From contig NZ_MDDN01000002.1 in NCBI RefSeq assembly GCF_001708185.1, forward strand, positions 124,001 through 188,000: a stretch of DNA of 64,000 bases, in the 5' to 3' direction. Shown in pieces: positions 17,488-29,074 of the stretch. The notes below the pieces were generated by a model. That model was not told the origin of the DNA. It saw nothing but the letters and a program-made list of their open reading frames with translations, and did not search any database. This DNA is from Lysinibacillus xylanilyticus. GTDB lineage: Bacteria; Bacillota; Bacilli; Bacillales_A; Planococcaceae. A program made the position numbers and the translations under genes. Positions within the stretch are counted from its first letter, which is position 1. Every line of letters begins with the position of its first letter.

Positions 17488-18273
17488 TTAACAAGGATTA
17501 GAAGGAGACTCATTAACTGGTGGAGTCAATCCTAAAAGATCAGGAGTTATTACAGAACCACCAGAATCAAGGCGGATTTGTTGAACTTGCACTACTTTCA
17601 CAGTAAGATCTAGTACAATTTTTTCACGCAATGTGCAGAAAGTACCTTCAGGTCTTGCCATAGTTGGTGAAAAATCAAGTTCAAAGAAGTTTGCTGCTAC
17701 TAACTCGCCAAATGGTTGTTCATTGTATTTAACGAGATTTTGGAAGAATGCTTTATCCAATCGAGCATCCGTTTGCGTAGTTTCATTAAGGAAGTTCGCT
17801 TCGGCAAACTCGGAAATTCCTAAGATTGGAGTAGGGCCCCCACCAGTTGCTGGGAAAGTAAGGTCTGCAAAACCAGAAAACGGAACATCAGCAATTCTAT
17901 CTCGAAGTGCCCCATTACATTCTGCTGCAGCATACTCTATATTTTTGCGAATATGCCCTGCTACAAATAATTTAGCTCTTGTTACTCTAAAAAAGTCAGT
18001 GTTATCAATACGTGCAAATCTAACCGGTACTAGTTTAATCTGATTTAGGAATACATTTTTTTTCACTCTTTTGATTTCAGTTGCTGCAGGAGTAAGCGTA
18101 ATATCCGACTCCACAACTATTTGAAGTGTTGGTTCTGCAAGTACTACTGGTACTTTAATAATTGGACGCACAACTGGTGTAGCGACTACTGGAGTAGCTT
18201 CACTATTTAATGGTATTTGTTCAGTTGATGTTACCGGACAAGGTTGGATTTGATTATTTGATTGATTATTCAA
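17488..18273 (-). CDS. SPOCS-domain (CsxC-like) spore coat/exosporium protein
   Basis: A 261-residue protein whose core reads as a SPOCS/DUF3794-type domain: KVPVVLAEPTLQIVVE strand, TEIKRVKKNVFLNQIKLVPV, KLFVAGHIRKNIEYA, and a final EKIVLDLTVKVVQVQQIRL. Similar domains occur in the spore morphogenetic protein SipL and clostridial exosporium protein CsxC; the name is by resemblance. The TTG at 18271-18273 is preferred because TCTCCTC (18280-18286) gives GAGGAGA at good spacing; an upstream frame to 18318 lacks a site. It is the intact paralog of the broken gene at 13585-14350. Confidence 0.7.
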   Translation of the reverse strand: MNNQSNNQIQPCPVTSTEQIPLNSEATPVVATPVVRPIIKVPVVLAEPTLQIVVESDITLTPAATEIKRVKKNVFLNQIKLVPVRFARIDNTDFFRVTRAKLFVAGHIRKNIEYAAAECNGALRDRIADVPFSGFADLTFPATGGGPTPILGISEFAEANFLNETTQTDARLDKAFFQNLVKYNEQPFGELVAANFFELDFSPTMARPEGTFCTLREKIVLDLTVKVVQVQQIRLDSGGSVITPDLLGLTPPVNESPSNPC

Positions 18274-18305
18274 AAAAAATCTCCTCATTTCATTTTGTAT
18301 TTTTT

Positions 18306-18315
18306 GAGAGCTCTC
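18306..18315. promoter_or_regulatory. Palindrome in the 5' leader of the intact SPOCS gene
   Basis: GAGAGCTCTC, 33 bases before the TTG start, at the same place as the 14-bp palindrome of the paralog. Confidence 0.45.
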
Positions 18316-18419
18316 CATACCAGAATATGCAGCAATTGAATCTATGAATAGACGTGTATACTAGTTTTTTATTTTAAAAAAGGATTTTTGAGCTGAGAGA
18401 TAAAAATGAACACAAAATG

Positions 18420-18448
18420 CCAGGTACTCACCGTTGTCGGCACCTGGT
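18420..18448 (-). terminator. Hairpin downstream of a small membrane frame
   Basis: CCAGGT/ACCTGG arms around a 16-base loop. No strong T run, so termination is uncertain. Confidence 0.4.
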
Positions 18449-18649
18449 CTAATTGTTACTATCAATTATAATAATTTTTAACTTCTGTTTTAAAGTTTTC
18501 CAATACTTGTTCCTTGCCTGATCGCTGGGACTTACCTTTTCCCATTTTATGCTTTTATTTATTTTCTCGTAGTGTAAAATACCGAATCCAAAACCTATAC
18601 ACAAAGCTAATATTGAAATTGTAATTGGTATTTTACCTATTTCAAACAA
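18449..18649 (-). CDS. Possible small membrane protein
   Basis: A 66-residue frame with one hydrophobic helix (about 8-25, ISILALCIGFGFGIL) and a basic tail. It would start at TTG, and no convincing ribosome binding site is visible. The hairpin directly after it is the main support. Unknown function; it could be spurious or a remnant in the rsmE-mtaB insert. Confidence 0.3.
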   Translation of the reverse strand: MFEIGKIPITISILALCIGFGFGILHYEKINKSIKWEKVSPSDQARNKYWKTLKQKLKIIIIDSNN

Positions 18650-18785
18650 ACGAATATTAAATATTTCAGGAAAAGAATTGGTATATAAGCCTGTAGCAAT
18701 TAATGAAGATTTGAATCTATTCTACATTCACTAATTACACTTGTTATTAATTGATCCTATTCTAACTAGTTTTTTGTATTACACA

Positions 18786-18945
18786 ATGAAAAAGAGCTGA
18801 TTCAAGTTTTTGAATCGGCTCACATTGTTAGGATTACTTATATTAGCAGTATTATGGTGATTTCTATCTCTTCAAAACTTGTCACAACTGCATTTATACT
18901 CAATTATACTGACGTTTACTCTTGCACAGCTAAGTGTGTGAAAAG
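18786..18945 (-). repeat. Segmental duplicate: hairpin plus decayed mtaB 5' end (copy 2)
   Basis: It matches 13044-13216: GATTCAA/TTGAATC hairpin, a TTAGGATTACTTAT block, then ACTGCATTTA and TGACGTTTACTC blocks corresponding to early mtaB codons. More diverged than copy 1 and placed right after rsmE, where mtaB would normally begin. Confidence 0.5.
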
Positions 18946-18972
18946 CCTCATTTGACAAGTTTAATAGCTATG

Positions 18973-19710
18973 TCATTCAAATTCATAAGATATTGCAGAA
19001 AGTGCATAAAGCGGCGCTGTTTCTGCTCGTAATATTCTGGGTCCTAAAGACATCGTTTGAGCACCAGCTTGAAGCAGAGTATCTGCTTCTTTCCTTGCTA
19101 TGCCACCTTCTGGACCAAAGATAATAAGAATTGATTTCGACTTCTTCTCATGCACGTTTTTTAGCTTCTCCGCAAACCTTGTACGTAGTTCTGCTTTTGC
19201 ATCCTCTTCATCCGCTATAAAAACTGCGTCGAAATTGCCCATTTGTTCTACTAGCTGTTTAAAAGAGATGGGCTCATAAATTTCAGGGATCTGTGTACGA
19301 TGTGATTGTTCAGCTGCTTCTTTTGCAATTTTTTGCAAACGTTCTTGCTTTTTTGCGCCCTTCTTTTTATCCCATTTAACGATGGAACGCTCAGCTTCAA
19401 ATGGCAGTAGGGCAAACATTCCAAGCTCTGTTGCCTTTTGTGTAATAAGCTCTAGTTTATCGCCCTTGGGCAAACCACATGCCACGGTTACATGGATAGG
19501 TAACTCAGGAGAAGGAATCGTCTGTCCTATAGATTGGACAAGTATCTCTTCTTCTTCAAAGGCAGTAATTGTGCAAATATGGGCGATATTTTGTGCAACT
19601 ACAACGATTTTGTCGCCCTCTTTCATACGCATTACTCGTTCAATATGTCGCGCGTCTTCTCCGCTAATACGCGCTTCCTCTATGGTCGTCTCAATAAAAT
19701 AACGCTGCAT
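18973..19710 (-). CDS. rsmE: 16S rRNA (uracil1498-N3)-methyltransferase
   Basis: A 245-residue SPOUT-fold enzyme that methylates U1498 of 16S rRNA using SAM. It shows an N-terminal PUA-like RNA-binding part (1-70) and the knotted C-terminal domain with ELITQKATELG, IIFGPEGG and SLGPRILRAETAPLYAL motifs. AAAGGAG lies eight bases before the ATG at 19708-19710, so the three codons upstream are not used. It follows prmA with about 80 bases between, as in Bacillus. Confidence 0.95.
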   Translation of the reverse strand: MQRYFIETTIEEARISGEDARHIERVMRMKEGDKIVVVAQNIAHICTITAFEEEEILVQSIGQTIPSPELPIHVTVACGLPKGDKLELITQKATELGMFALLPFEAERSIVKWDKKKGAKKQERLQKIAKEAAEQSHRTQIPEIYEPISFKQLVEQMGNFDAVFIADEEDAKAELRTRFAEKLKNVHEKKSKSILIIFGPEGGIARKEADTLLQAGAQTMSLGPRILRAETAPLYALSAISYEFE

Positions 19711-19791
19711 GTTAAACACTCCTTTATAACAAGAAGAGAAAACGCCAAATCACAAGCACTCGGCTCACGATTTGGCGCTTCCTCAGTCAAT

Positions 19792-20733
19792 TTATTGTGG
19801 ACGACGGGCAATGATAGCTACCCAATCTTCCATTAGTAATACTTCTTCGATCACAAAGCCTGAAGCTTCTAGTTTTGCTTTTACATCATCACGTTTTGCG
19901 CCGATGATGCCTGAAGTGACATATAATCCGCCCGGTTTAACAATTGAAAATGCATCGTCAGTAAAGGACATAATAATTTCAGCTAAAATATTGGCTACAA
20001 CGACATCTGCAGGTTCCTTTACTGTATCCAGTAAGTTCCCATGGAATACAGATACTTTATCATCAACTTTGTTTAACACAATATTTTCTTGTGCTGAACG
20101 TACAGCTACTTCATCTAAATCAAGCGCGTGTACGCTTTTAGCTCCTAATAAGGCTGCACCAATGGATAGAACACCTGACCCTGTTCCGATATCGATAACC
20201 GTATCTCCCTCTTTTACAACCTTCTCAAGCCCTTGTAAGCACATAACAGTTGTTGGGTGTGTTCCCGTACCAAAGGCCATACCAGGATCTAATTCAATTA
20301 TTAATTCATCTGTTGATACTGGTGCATATTCTTCCCATGTTGGTACGATTGTAAAGCGTTCAGAAATTTTTACAGGATGATAGTATTGCTTCCACGCTGT
20401 TGCCCAGTCTTCTTCGTTTACTTCCACAATCGATACAACATTTTCACCAATATCGATATTGAAGTTCGTTAGATTTGTTATAGCCGCTTTAATTTCTTCG
20501 ACTGTTTCGTTTAAAAAACTAGATTCTGATAAGTAGGCTTTAACAATAACACCATCTTTCGGAAAATCCGCTTCATTTAGTGCATAAATCTCACCATATT
20601 GATCTTCACGTGGCTTAGCAAATTCAGCAGAATCCTCTATAACAACACCACTTGCCCCAGCTTCATGCAAAATATTCGAAATTGCTTCTACCGCTTCATT
20701 TTTTGTATGAATGGATAATTCTGACCACTTCAC
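19792..20733 (-). CDS. prmA: Ribosomal protein L11 methyltransferase
   Basis: A 313-residue class I SAM methyltransferase that trimethylates ribosomal protein L11. The N-terminal recognition domain (about 1-100) precedes the Rossmann domain with [14 protein letters not shown] and [15 protein letters not shown] (motif I), then [10 protein letters not shown]. The start is GTG. Twenty-one bases separate it from dnaJ, placing it in the heat-shock operon as in Bacillus subtilis. Confidence 0.95.
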   Translation of the reverse strand: MKWSELSIHTKNEAVEAISNILHEAGASGVVIEDSAEFAKPREDQYGEIYALNEADFPKDGVIVKAYLSESSFLNETVEEIKAAITNLTNFNIDIGENVVSIVEVNEEDWATAWKQYYHPVKISERFTIVPTWEEYAPVSTDELIIELDPGMAFGTGTHPTTVMCLQGLEKVVKEGDTVIDIGTGSGVLSIGAALLGAKSVHALDLDEVAVRSAQENIVLNKVDDKVSVFHGNLLDTVKEPADVVVANILAEIIMSFTDDAFSIVKPGGLYVTSGIIGAKRDDVKAKLEASGFVIEEVLLMEDWVAIIARRPQ

Positions 20734-20754
20734 GTAGCTCTTCAGCTCCTCTAA

Positions 20755-21873
20755 TTATTCACCTTGGAATTTTTTCTTAAATTTATCAAAAAGTGAACTT
20801 CCTTGTTCTTCAGGAATATCGCCACTAATTTCCGCAAATTCACGTAGTATTTGTTTTTGTCTTTCTGTTAACTTTTCTGGCGTTACAACTTTTACTGTTA
20901 CATATTGATTCCCTGTGCCATAGCCATGTACATTTTTGACACCTTTGTCTTTTAGACGGAATTGCGCACCTGACTGTGTCCCCGCAGGAATACGTAATTT
21001 TACTTTCCCGTGAACAGTAGGAACTTCAATTTCATCACCAAGAGCTGCTTGTGGGAATGTCAGTCTCAGTTCGAAATAAATATCATCGCCATCACGTTCA
21101 AACTCTTGGTGTCCTTGAACGCGGAACATAATATATAAATCTCCTGCTGGCCCTCCATTTATACCTGGTTCACCTTGACCAGACACACGAATTTGCTGAC
21201 CATCATCAACACCTGCTGGGATTGTTACTTTGATTTTCTTACGTTGTTGGATTTTTCCTTCGCCACGACAAGATGAACATTTTTCTTTAATGATTTTACC
21301 TGCACCCTGACATGTCGAACAAGTACGACGATTCATCATACGGCCGAATGGTGTATCCACTGCCTGATTTACTTGACCAGCACCTTTACATGTTGAACAT
21401 GTTTCAGGGTTAGTTCCTGGTTTTGCACCAGAACCGTGGCAAGTATCACATACTTCATCTTTAGGAATTTCGATTTCTGTTTCTTTCCCAAAAATCGCTT
21501 CCTCAAATTTAATATTCATACGATATTGTAAGTCATCACCTTTGCGTGGTGCATTCGGGTCTTGTCGGCGACCGCCACCACCAAAGAACGAACTGAAAAT
21601 ATCCTCGAAGCCGCCAAAGCCGCCGCCTCCGAAGCCACCACCAAAGCCTGCATTTGGATCTTCGTGACCAAATTGATCATAGCGCGCCTTTTTTTGATCG
21701 TCACTTAATACTTCATAAGCTTCAGCGATTTCTTTGAATTTTTCATCTGCACCTGGCTCTTTATTAAGGTCAGGATGGTATTGTTTTGATAATTTACGGT
21801 AGGCTTTTTTAATTTCATCTTTAGAAGCCGATTTCGTTAAACCAAGCACCTCGTAGTAATCGCGTTTATCCAT
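20755..21873 (-). CDS. dnaJ: Chaperone protein DnaJ
   Basis: A 372-residue type I Hsp40. It has the J domain with HPD at 33-35, a Gly/Phe-rich linker (about 65-95), four zinc-binding repeats ([32 protein letters not shown]) and C-terminal substrate-binding domains. It delivers unfolded proteins to DnaK and stimulates its ATPase. GGAGTG precedes the ATG. A hairpin between dnaK and dnaJ probably lowers its expression relative to dnaK. Confidence 0.97.
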   Translation of the reverse strand: MDKRDYYEVLGLTKSASKDEIKKAYRKLSKQYHPDLNKEPGADEKFKEIAEAYEVLSDDQKKARYDQFGHEDPNAGFGGGFGGGGFGGFEDIFSSFFGGGGRRQDPNAPRKGDDLQYRMNIKFEEAIFGKETEIEIPKDEVCDTCHGSGAKPGTNPETCSTCKGAGQVNQAVDTPFGRMMNRRTCSTCQGAGKIIKEKCSSCRGEGKIQQRKKIKVTIPAGVDDGQQIRVSGQGEPGINGGPAGDLYIMFRVQGHQEFERDGDDIYFELRLTFPQAALGDEIEVPTVHGKVKLRIPAGTQSGAQFRLKDKGVKNVHGYGTGNQYVTVKVVTPEKLTERQKQILREFAEISGDIPEEQGSSLFDKFKKKFQGE

Positions 21874-22060
21874 GATTCACACTCCGCTCTTTTTGCATAA
21901 AATCTATTGTATCATGCAGTTAAAAAAACTGCCTCTATTTTTATTATTAAATATTCATTAAAAATGTAACAATATATGTTTTTTCACTTTTCCCTACACA
22001 TAACCTATAGAACTAGACAATTAAAGTGCAGTTTGATGAAATATATAAAAATAAAGAGAA

Positions 22061-22090
22061 AAGCCAAAGCCGCAAGCGGTCTTTGGCTTT
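22061..22090 (-). terminator. Hairpin between dnaK and dnaJ
   Basis: AAGCCAAAG/CTTTGGCTT arms followed by TTTTCTCTTTATTTT on the minus strand. It probably attenuates rather than blocks transcription into dnaJ. Confidence 0.75.
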
Positions 22091-22113
22091 TTCACTTAAC
22101 TAGTTACTAATTA

Positions 22114-23967
<1,854 letters not shown>

Positions 23968-24029
23968 CTATTAATTAAACGCAAAGGATGCGTTTTCTAC
24001 TAAATGTAATTGACTAAATAGTGCTATGA

Positions 24030-24596
24030 CTATTCGTTTACAGATACCATTGTTGGGCGTAATACACGATCCTTTAACATATAGCCTTTTTGTAGCTCGC
24101 GTAAGACAACACCCGTTTCTTTTTCACTATCTTGCTCCTGCATGACAGCTTGGTGAACATTCGGATCAAATTGCTCACCTTCTGCTTTAATAATTTGTAA
24201 GCCTTCCTTCTCAGTTGCTTCTAGTAGAGAGCGGTACACCATTTCGATACCTTTTACGATAGAAGCAGTTTCTTCTGAAGTTGCTTCAACTTGTAAAGCA
24301 CGCTCAAAATTATCGATCACCGGCAATAAATCTGAGAGTAAGCTCTGAGCACGGTACTTTTCAGCAGCCTCTCGATCGAGTTGACTGCGACGACGTATAT
24401 TATCGAAGTCAGCACGTAAGCGTAGATGACGATTTTCCTCATCGTCTAGCTTTGCTTGTAACTCAGCTAGCTTTGCTTCGTACTGTTCTTCGATTGTTAA
24501 TTCAGTTTCTTGTCCTACTTCTACTTCTACTTCATTTTCAGCTTGTACATTCTTTTCTTCTTGTACAAGGTCTTTGTTTTCAGTTGTTTCCGTCAC
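24030..24596 (-). CDS. grpE: Nucleotide exchange factor GrpE
   Basis: A 188-residue protein with an acidic N-terminal tail, a long coiled coil (about 40-100, with [18 protein letters not shown]) and a C-terminal beta domain ending in [11 protein letters not shown]. It releases ADP from DnaK. The GTG at 24594-24596 is preferred because GAGGAGG sits six bases upstream. The in-frame ATG further up would precede that site and overlap hrcA. Confidence 0.96.
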   Translation of the reverse strand: MTETTENKDLVQEEKNVQAENEVEVEVGQETELTIEEQYEAKLAELQAKLDDEENRHLRLRADFDNIRRRSQLDREAAEKYRAQSLLSDLLPVIDNFERALQVEATSEETASIVKGIEMVYRSLLEATEKEGLQIIKAEGEQFDPNVHQAVMQEQDSEKETGVVLRELQKGYMLKDRVLRPTMVSVNE

Positions 24597-24613
24597 TTGA
24601 ATCCTCCTCATTA

Positions 24614-25642
24614 TCAATCACTACGATTCTTCGTAAAGGCTAGTGTTAAATCCATGCGCATTACGTCTAGTAAAGCAACAACACGTTTATAATCCATACG
24701 TGTAGGACCAATAATTGCGATAGCCCCCTGCTGGTCTTCACCAATAGAATAAGTGGTCGTAATGACACTACAGTTTTCCATTTCTAACTGTTTATTTTCC
24801 GAGCCAATACGAATTTGAATGCCCGATTCATTGGGATGGAAGAGCGACTGCACTTGGCTAGTCGTTTCCATTAAGTCCAAAATCATACGGACTTTATTTA
24901 AATCGTGGAATTCCGGTTGGTTGAACATATTTGTTTTACCACCATAGTAAATTTTACTTTCCGAATTATGCATCGTCGCTGTAACGAGAGCGTGAACAAA
25001 ATCATCCGCTGATCGAACATGCTGCTGTAATACTGCTAGCACTTCAGCTTCGAGTTTTATATGAATATCCTCTAATGACACACCAACTAGGCGGTCATTT
25101 AAGATATTAACCATTTTCTCTAATTCAGAAGCGGTAAAATTAGGCGGTAAATTAAACATCCGATTTTCAACATGTCCGTTATTCGTTACGATAATCGCTA
25201 CTGCTGTATCGCTAGAGAGTGGCACAATTGAAAATCGTTTAACAAGATGTCTGTGAACATCAGGTCCTAAAAGAATGGATGTATACGATGTCAGCTCTGA
25301 TAAAATATTGGCAGACTTTCGGATAATATGCTCCACTTCTACTAAACGATCGTTGAAAATTGATTGGATTTGCTGAATGTCCCTTGAATTAATGCCCTGT
25401 GGGTTCAACAAATGATCTACATAAAATCTATAACCCTTTTCCGAAGGCACTCGACCAGAGGAAGTGTGCGTTTTTTCTAAAAAGCCTAATTCCTCTAAAT
25501 CCGCCATTTCATTTCGAATCGTGGCTGGACTAAATGTAATCTCTTGCTTTTTGGAGATTTGGCGAGAACCTACCGGCTGTGCAAACATAATAAAGTCGTC
25601 TACAATGGCTTGCAATATTTGTAATTGCCGATTTGTTAGCAT
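24614..25642 (-). CDS. hrcA: Heat-inducible transcription repressor HrcA
   Basis: A 342-residue repressor with an N-terminal winged helix ([17 protein letters not shown] to about 75) and the GAF-like dimer domain. It binds CIRCE operators and is kept active by GroEL/ES. AGAGGTGATAATC precedes the ATG at 25640-25642. A perfect CIRCE lies directly upstream, so it represses its own operon. Confidence 0.97.
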   Translation of the reverse strand: MLTNRQLQILQAIVDDFIMFAQPVGSRQISKKQEITFSPATIRNEMADLEELGFLEKTHTSSGRVPSEKGYRFYVDHLLNPQGINSRDIQQIQSIFNDRLVEVEHIIRKSANILSELTSYTSILLGPDVHRHLVKRFSIVPLSSDTAVAIIVTNNGHVENRMFNLPPNFTASELEKMVNILNDRLVGVSLEDIHIKLEAEVLAVLQQHVRSADDFVHALVTATMHNSESKIYYGGKTNMFNQPEFHDLNKVRMILDLMETTSQVQSLFHPNESGIQIRIGSENKQLEMENCSVITTTYSIGEDQQGAIAIIGPTRMDYKRVVALLDVMRMDLTLAFTKNRSD

Positions 25643-25656
25643 GATTATCACCTCTG

Positions 25657-25683
25657 TTAGCACTCAATCAAGAGGAGTGCTAA
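25657..25683. promoter_or_regulatory. CIRCE operator
   Basis: TTAGCACTC, nine bases, GAGTGCTAA: a perfect match to the CIRCE inverted repeat, between the promoter and hrcA. Confidence 0.97.
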
Positions 25684-25693
25684 TACTATTAAT

Positions 25694-25722
25694 AAGTTAT
25701 CAAATCCCACATTTTATGTCAA
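25694..25722 (-). promoter_or_regulatory. Sigma-A promoter of the hrcA-grpE-dnaK operon
   Basis: On the minus strand TTGACA (25717-25722) and TAACTT (25694-25699) with 17-base spacing, just upstream of CIRCE. Confidence 0.8.
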
Positions 25723-25731
25723 CGATATCGC

Positions 25732-26877
25732 TCAATCTTCTAGCAAAAATTGTTGAAATACTTCATTACCTACAAAACGACCTTTTCGCGTAAGACGAAT
25801 TCCTTTTGGATCATCTTCCAATAGACCTTCTGAGACTAGTTTTTCAATGACATGTCGATAACGCACATGCATCGATTCCTTAAATTTTTCTTCATATATA
25901 GTGTGTGTAATTCCTTCTATTTTACGCAGACCTAAAAACATTTGCTCCTCTCGTTTTTCATTCTCTGTTACAACATGTTCATACACAATTGGTAGTTCCC
26001 CTGCATTCACTGTCTCCATATACTTTTTCAACGGTCCGTGATTTGAATAACGCACACCAGCTAGATATCCATGTGCACCAGCACCAAAGCCTGCATACTC
26101 ATCGTTTTCCCAGTAAATTTTGTTATGTTTAGAACTGAAACCAGCTTGTGCAAAATTGCTAATTTCGTATTGTTGAAGTCCATGTGCCTCCATCTGGTTC
26201 ATTAGCACATCATACATATCCGCTTCAAGATCTTCAGTCGGTAAATGTAGCTTACCTTTTGTGTATTGATTATAAAAAATCGTTTTTGGCTCCACGATTA
26301 GTGAATACGCTGAAAAATGTGGTAAATCAAGCGCAAATGCTTTTTCTAAGGTGTCCTTCCATTGAGCCATCGTCTGCCCCGGCAAACCATACATTAAATC
26401 TAGACTAATATTTCTGAAACCAACCTTTTTAGCCAAGGCAATTGTTTCATAGACGTGATTGTTGCTATGTGTACGACCTATTTTCTTTAACAACTCTTGA
26501 TCAAAAGATTGCACACCCATACTTAAGCGATTTACACCACCATCAAACAATGCACGCATTTTTGCCTCTGACAGCTCGTCCGGATTGGCCTCTGATGTAA
26601 ATTCTGTCACACTGCTCATCGGAATATACGTACGAATAAGCTCAAGAAGTTTCACTAATTGTTGAGGCGATAAGGCTGTTGGTGTTCCGCCTCCAAGAAA
26701 TATCGTTTCGATTTGTGTAAAGCTCTCGGGATATTTTTTTGTAGCAAGCTCCATCTCCTTGCCCAGCGCTTCTATATATTCATCCACAGGTTGATTTTTA
26801 AAATAAAATTTATTGAAATCGCAATAGTTGCAAATTTGATGACAAAAAGGAATATGAATGTAAACACCTCGTGCCAT
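25732..26877 (-). CDS. hemW: Heme chaperone HemW (radical SAM, HemN-like)
   Basis: A 381-residue radical-SAM protein with the CHQICNYC cluster motif (15-22), GGGTPTAL, and the HemW C-terminal domain. HemW binds heme and is thought to deliver it to respiratory enzymes. It lacks the extra N-terminal part of true coproporphyrinogen dehydrogenase HemN. It precedes hrcA as in Bacillus, but lepA, its usual upstream neighbour, is absent here. Confidence 0.93.
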   Translation of the reverse strand: MARGVYIHIPFCHQICNYCDFNKFYFKNQPVDEYIEALGKEMELATKKYPESFTQIETIFLGGGTPTALSPQQLVKLLELIRTYIPMSSVTEFTSEANPDELSEAKMRALFDGGVNRLSMGVQSFDQELLKKIGRTHSNNHVYETIALAKKVGFRNISLDLMYGLPGQTMAQWKDTLEKAFALDLPHFSAYSLIVEPKTIFYNQYTKGKLHLPTEDLEADMYDVLMNQMEAHGLQQYEISNFAQAGFSSKHNKIYWENDEYAGFGAGAHGYLAGVRYSNHGPLKKYMETVNAGELPIVYEHVVTENEKREEQMFLGLRKIEGITHTIYEEKFKESMHVRYRHVIEKLVSEGLLEDDPKGIRLTRKGRFVGNEVFQQFLLED

Positions 26878-27382
26878 AGCTATCCCTTCTTTCTCGTTAA
26901 GTCTTTTTCCATTTCCTCATTATAAACAAACACTCAGGAGAACGCTATGAATCAAACCATTTAGAATGACACGTTTAAGTTGAACTTGTTACTAAATACA
27001 TGAACTTGATATGTATTTCAGCAACAGCTGCTACTATAACCGTCGAGGAAATTACACTGAATTGCGTAACATTAATTCGAATGCACAGATTTAACGAAAA
27101 ATCTCGGAAATTTCGCCAGGGTCACTAAATTTTTTGGCTATGTATTCCTTTGAAATTATTAATTTTTTTCAAATGAATAAGCGTATTCGATTGTTAAGTT
27201 CGAATACGCTCGTATGTTCGATGGCAAATAAGTTACTACTATCAAAGTGTTTTGATAGTATAATAAAAATCTAATGTTTGAGACTGATTCACAGTTTCAA
27301 TGGCAAGCACTCATGCACTAGTATCTCGACGTTGAACCTTTACGGAAGTAAGCTATTCGATGCAACTATAATTACATTGAGC
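26878..27382. other. Intergenic stretch with one long hairpin and no gene
   Basis: No frame with a ribosome binding site was found. AGCGTATTCGA/TCGAATACGCT (27180-27190 with 27200-27210) forms a perfect 11-bp stem with a 9-base loop, without a T run. lepA would be expected here. Confidence 0.5.
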
Positions 27383-28552
27383 TTAGTTAAAAATAACACC
27401 TACTACAACACCTATTAGCACAAGTAAATAAGGTGGAATTCTCCAGCGTATTAAAAGCAATAAAAATACTGAAGCTATTAGTATATCTGTTCCATCTTGA
27501 ATAGTTTGCGTTACTATAGGTTGAATAAAAGCAGCAGCTAAAATCCCAACAACCGCAGCATTTGCTCCGGCAATCGCTCCCCTTAATCCAGCGATTCGGT
27601 TAAGTGCAAGCCAAAAAGGCATTGCCCCTACTATTAGTAAAAAAGCTGGTAAAAAGATAGCTACTGTAGCTATGATGGCCCCTGGTACTCCAGCAATGAC
27701 CATACCTATATAGGAGGCAAACGTAAATAATGGGCCAGGGACCGCCTGTGTCATTCCGTAGCCAGCTAAAAAATCCGAAGAACTCATCAATCCACCTTGA
27801 ACAAACTGTGCCTCTAGTAAAGGCAACACGACATGACCTCCACCAAACACTAATGCACCTGATAGATAAAACTTTTCAATCATCGTAAACCATTCATATT
27901 GAATAAATGGGCTAGCTACTGGTAAACCAACAAGCAATATGACAAACAGCGCTAAAAAACATACACCAGTCGTTTTTGAAATAGGTATAACCGCTTCTTT
28001 TAAGTCATCCCTCTCAGCCGTTTTCTTAAAAAATTGATAGCCTATGACAGAAGCAAAGAAAATAGCAGTTACCTGTGCAAGTGGATGCATCCATAAAAGC
28101 ACTACTACAAGTGCTAACAAAGCGATTATAAAATGGCGAATACTAAGGATTAATTTTTTTGACATATCAAAAATAGCTTGTGCAACAATCGCAACCGCTA
28201 CTAATTTTAAGCCAAGAACCCACCCCATCTCCAACTCAGTCTGTGTAGAAAAATAGGCAAATGCCATAAGCAGCAAAACTGACGGTAATGTAAAACCAAG
28301 AAATGACACAATACTACCAAAAATTCCGCCTCTTAATAAGCCGATCCCCATCCCTACCTGGCTCGATGCTGGTCCGGGTAAAAATTGACTGAGTGCAACA
28401 AGCTGACTGTAGTCATGATCAGATAACCATTTACGCTTTTGAACATATTCATTTTGAAAATACCCTAAATGTGCAGTGGGACCCCCAAAGGATGTACAAC
28501 CTAATTTAAGCGAAACTAAAAAAATTTCCCATAACCTACGCAATATCTTCAA
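27383..28552 (-). CDS. chrA: Chromate efflux transporter ChrA (two-domain)
   Basis: A 389-residue membrane protein made of two homologous CHR domains. The first has the SFGGPTAHLGYF motif (about 21-32) and PGPASSQVGMGIG. The second has GALVFGGGHVVLPLLE and AVPGPLFTFASYIG. Full-length CHR proteins expel chromate or related oxyanions. It is monocistronic in this window with no chromate reductase or ChrB nearby. Confidence 0.9.
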   Translation of the reverse strand: MKILRRLWEIFLVSLKLGCTSFGGPTAHLGYFQNEYVQKRKWLSDHDYSQLVALSQFLPGPASSQVGMGIGLLRGGIFGSIVSFLGFTLPSVLLLMAFAYFSTQTELEMGWVLGLKLVAVAIVAQAIFDMSKKLILSIRHFIIALLALVVVLLWMHPLAQVTAIFFASVIGYQFFKKTAERDDLKEAVIPISKTTGVCFLALFVILLVGLPVASPFIQYEWFTMIEKFYLSGALVFGGGHVVLPLLEAQFVQGGLMSSSDFLAGYGMTQAVPGPLFTFASYIGMVIAGVPGAIIATVAIFLPAFLLIVGAMPFWLALNRIAGLRGAIAGANAAVVGILAAAFIQPIVTQTIQDGTDILIASVFLLLLIRWRIPPYLLVLIGVVVGVIFN

Positions 28553-28731
28553 CTACTTTCCATATCGTCTATATTTATATTACGCGGGGGAAACCTCCTC
28601 TTGGATTAAGATATTGTAAAATTTTTTTGGTATGTTGATTATCTATTTTTATCCATATTAATTTAGAAGGCTCTGATTTCTGCTACGGGCTACAAAATAG
28701 GGATATATTAACAAAATAGCAACATAAAGGG

Positions 28732-28970
28732 ATCATCACCAAAAGTTGTGGATGACATTTGTTAAGACGTATGCTTTGTATATTAGTTGATTGGAGTGGA
28801 GACTGGGCGACTCCTTGGGGATTAGCGTCACAGATGAGACCCTGGAGCGAACAACGCGAGTGAAGCGGCTCATCGGACGCCCCCAGGAAGCTTTGCTCTG
28901 TGCGAAAGCGAAGCGACAGCAACAAAGCGCCCAGTTGGAACGGAAATCAACCACACGTTATGGTGATAAT
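28732..28970 (-). mobile_element. MITE-like element (copy E)
   Basis: About 239 bp, reversed relative to copy B, with inverted ends ATCATCACCAAAAGTTGTGG and CCACACGTTATGGTGAT. It holds only one GC-rich unit and lacks the nested hairpin. The flanks (ACATAAAG and ACAAAAAA) are at best an imperfect duplication. Confidence 0.75.
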
Positions 28971-29074
28971 CCACAAAAAAAACAAAAAAATTCCTTTTAT
29001 CACTCAATAGTAAATCTATTATTTCCTAATCAACACGCATGGTTTTTAATAAAATTAAGGTTAATCAAGGATAG

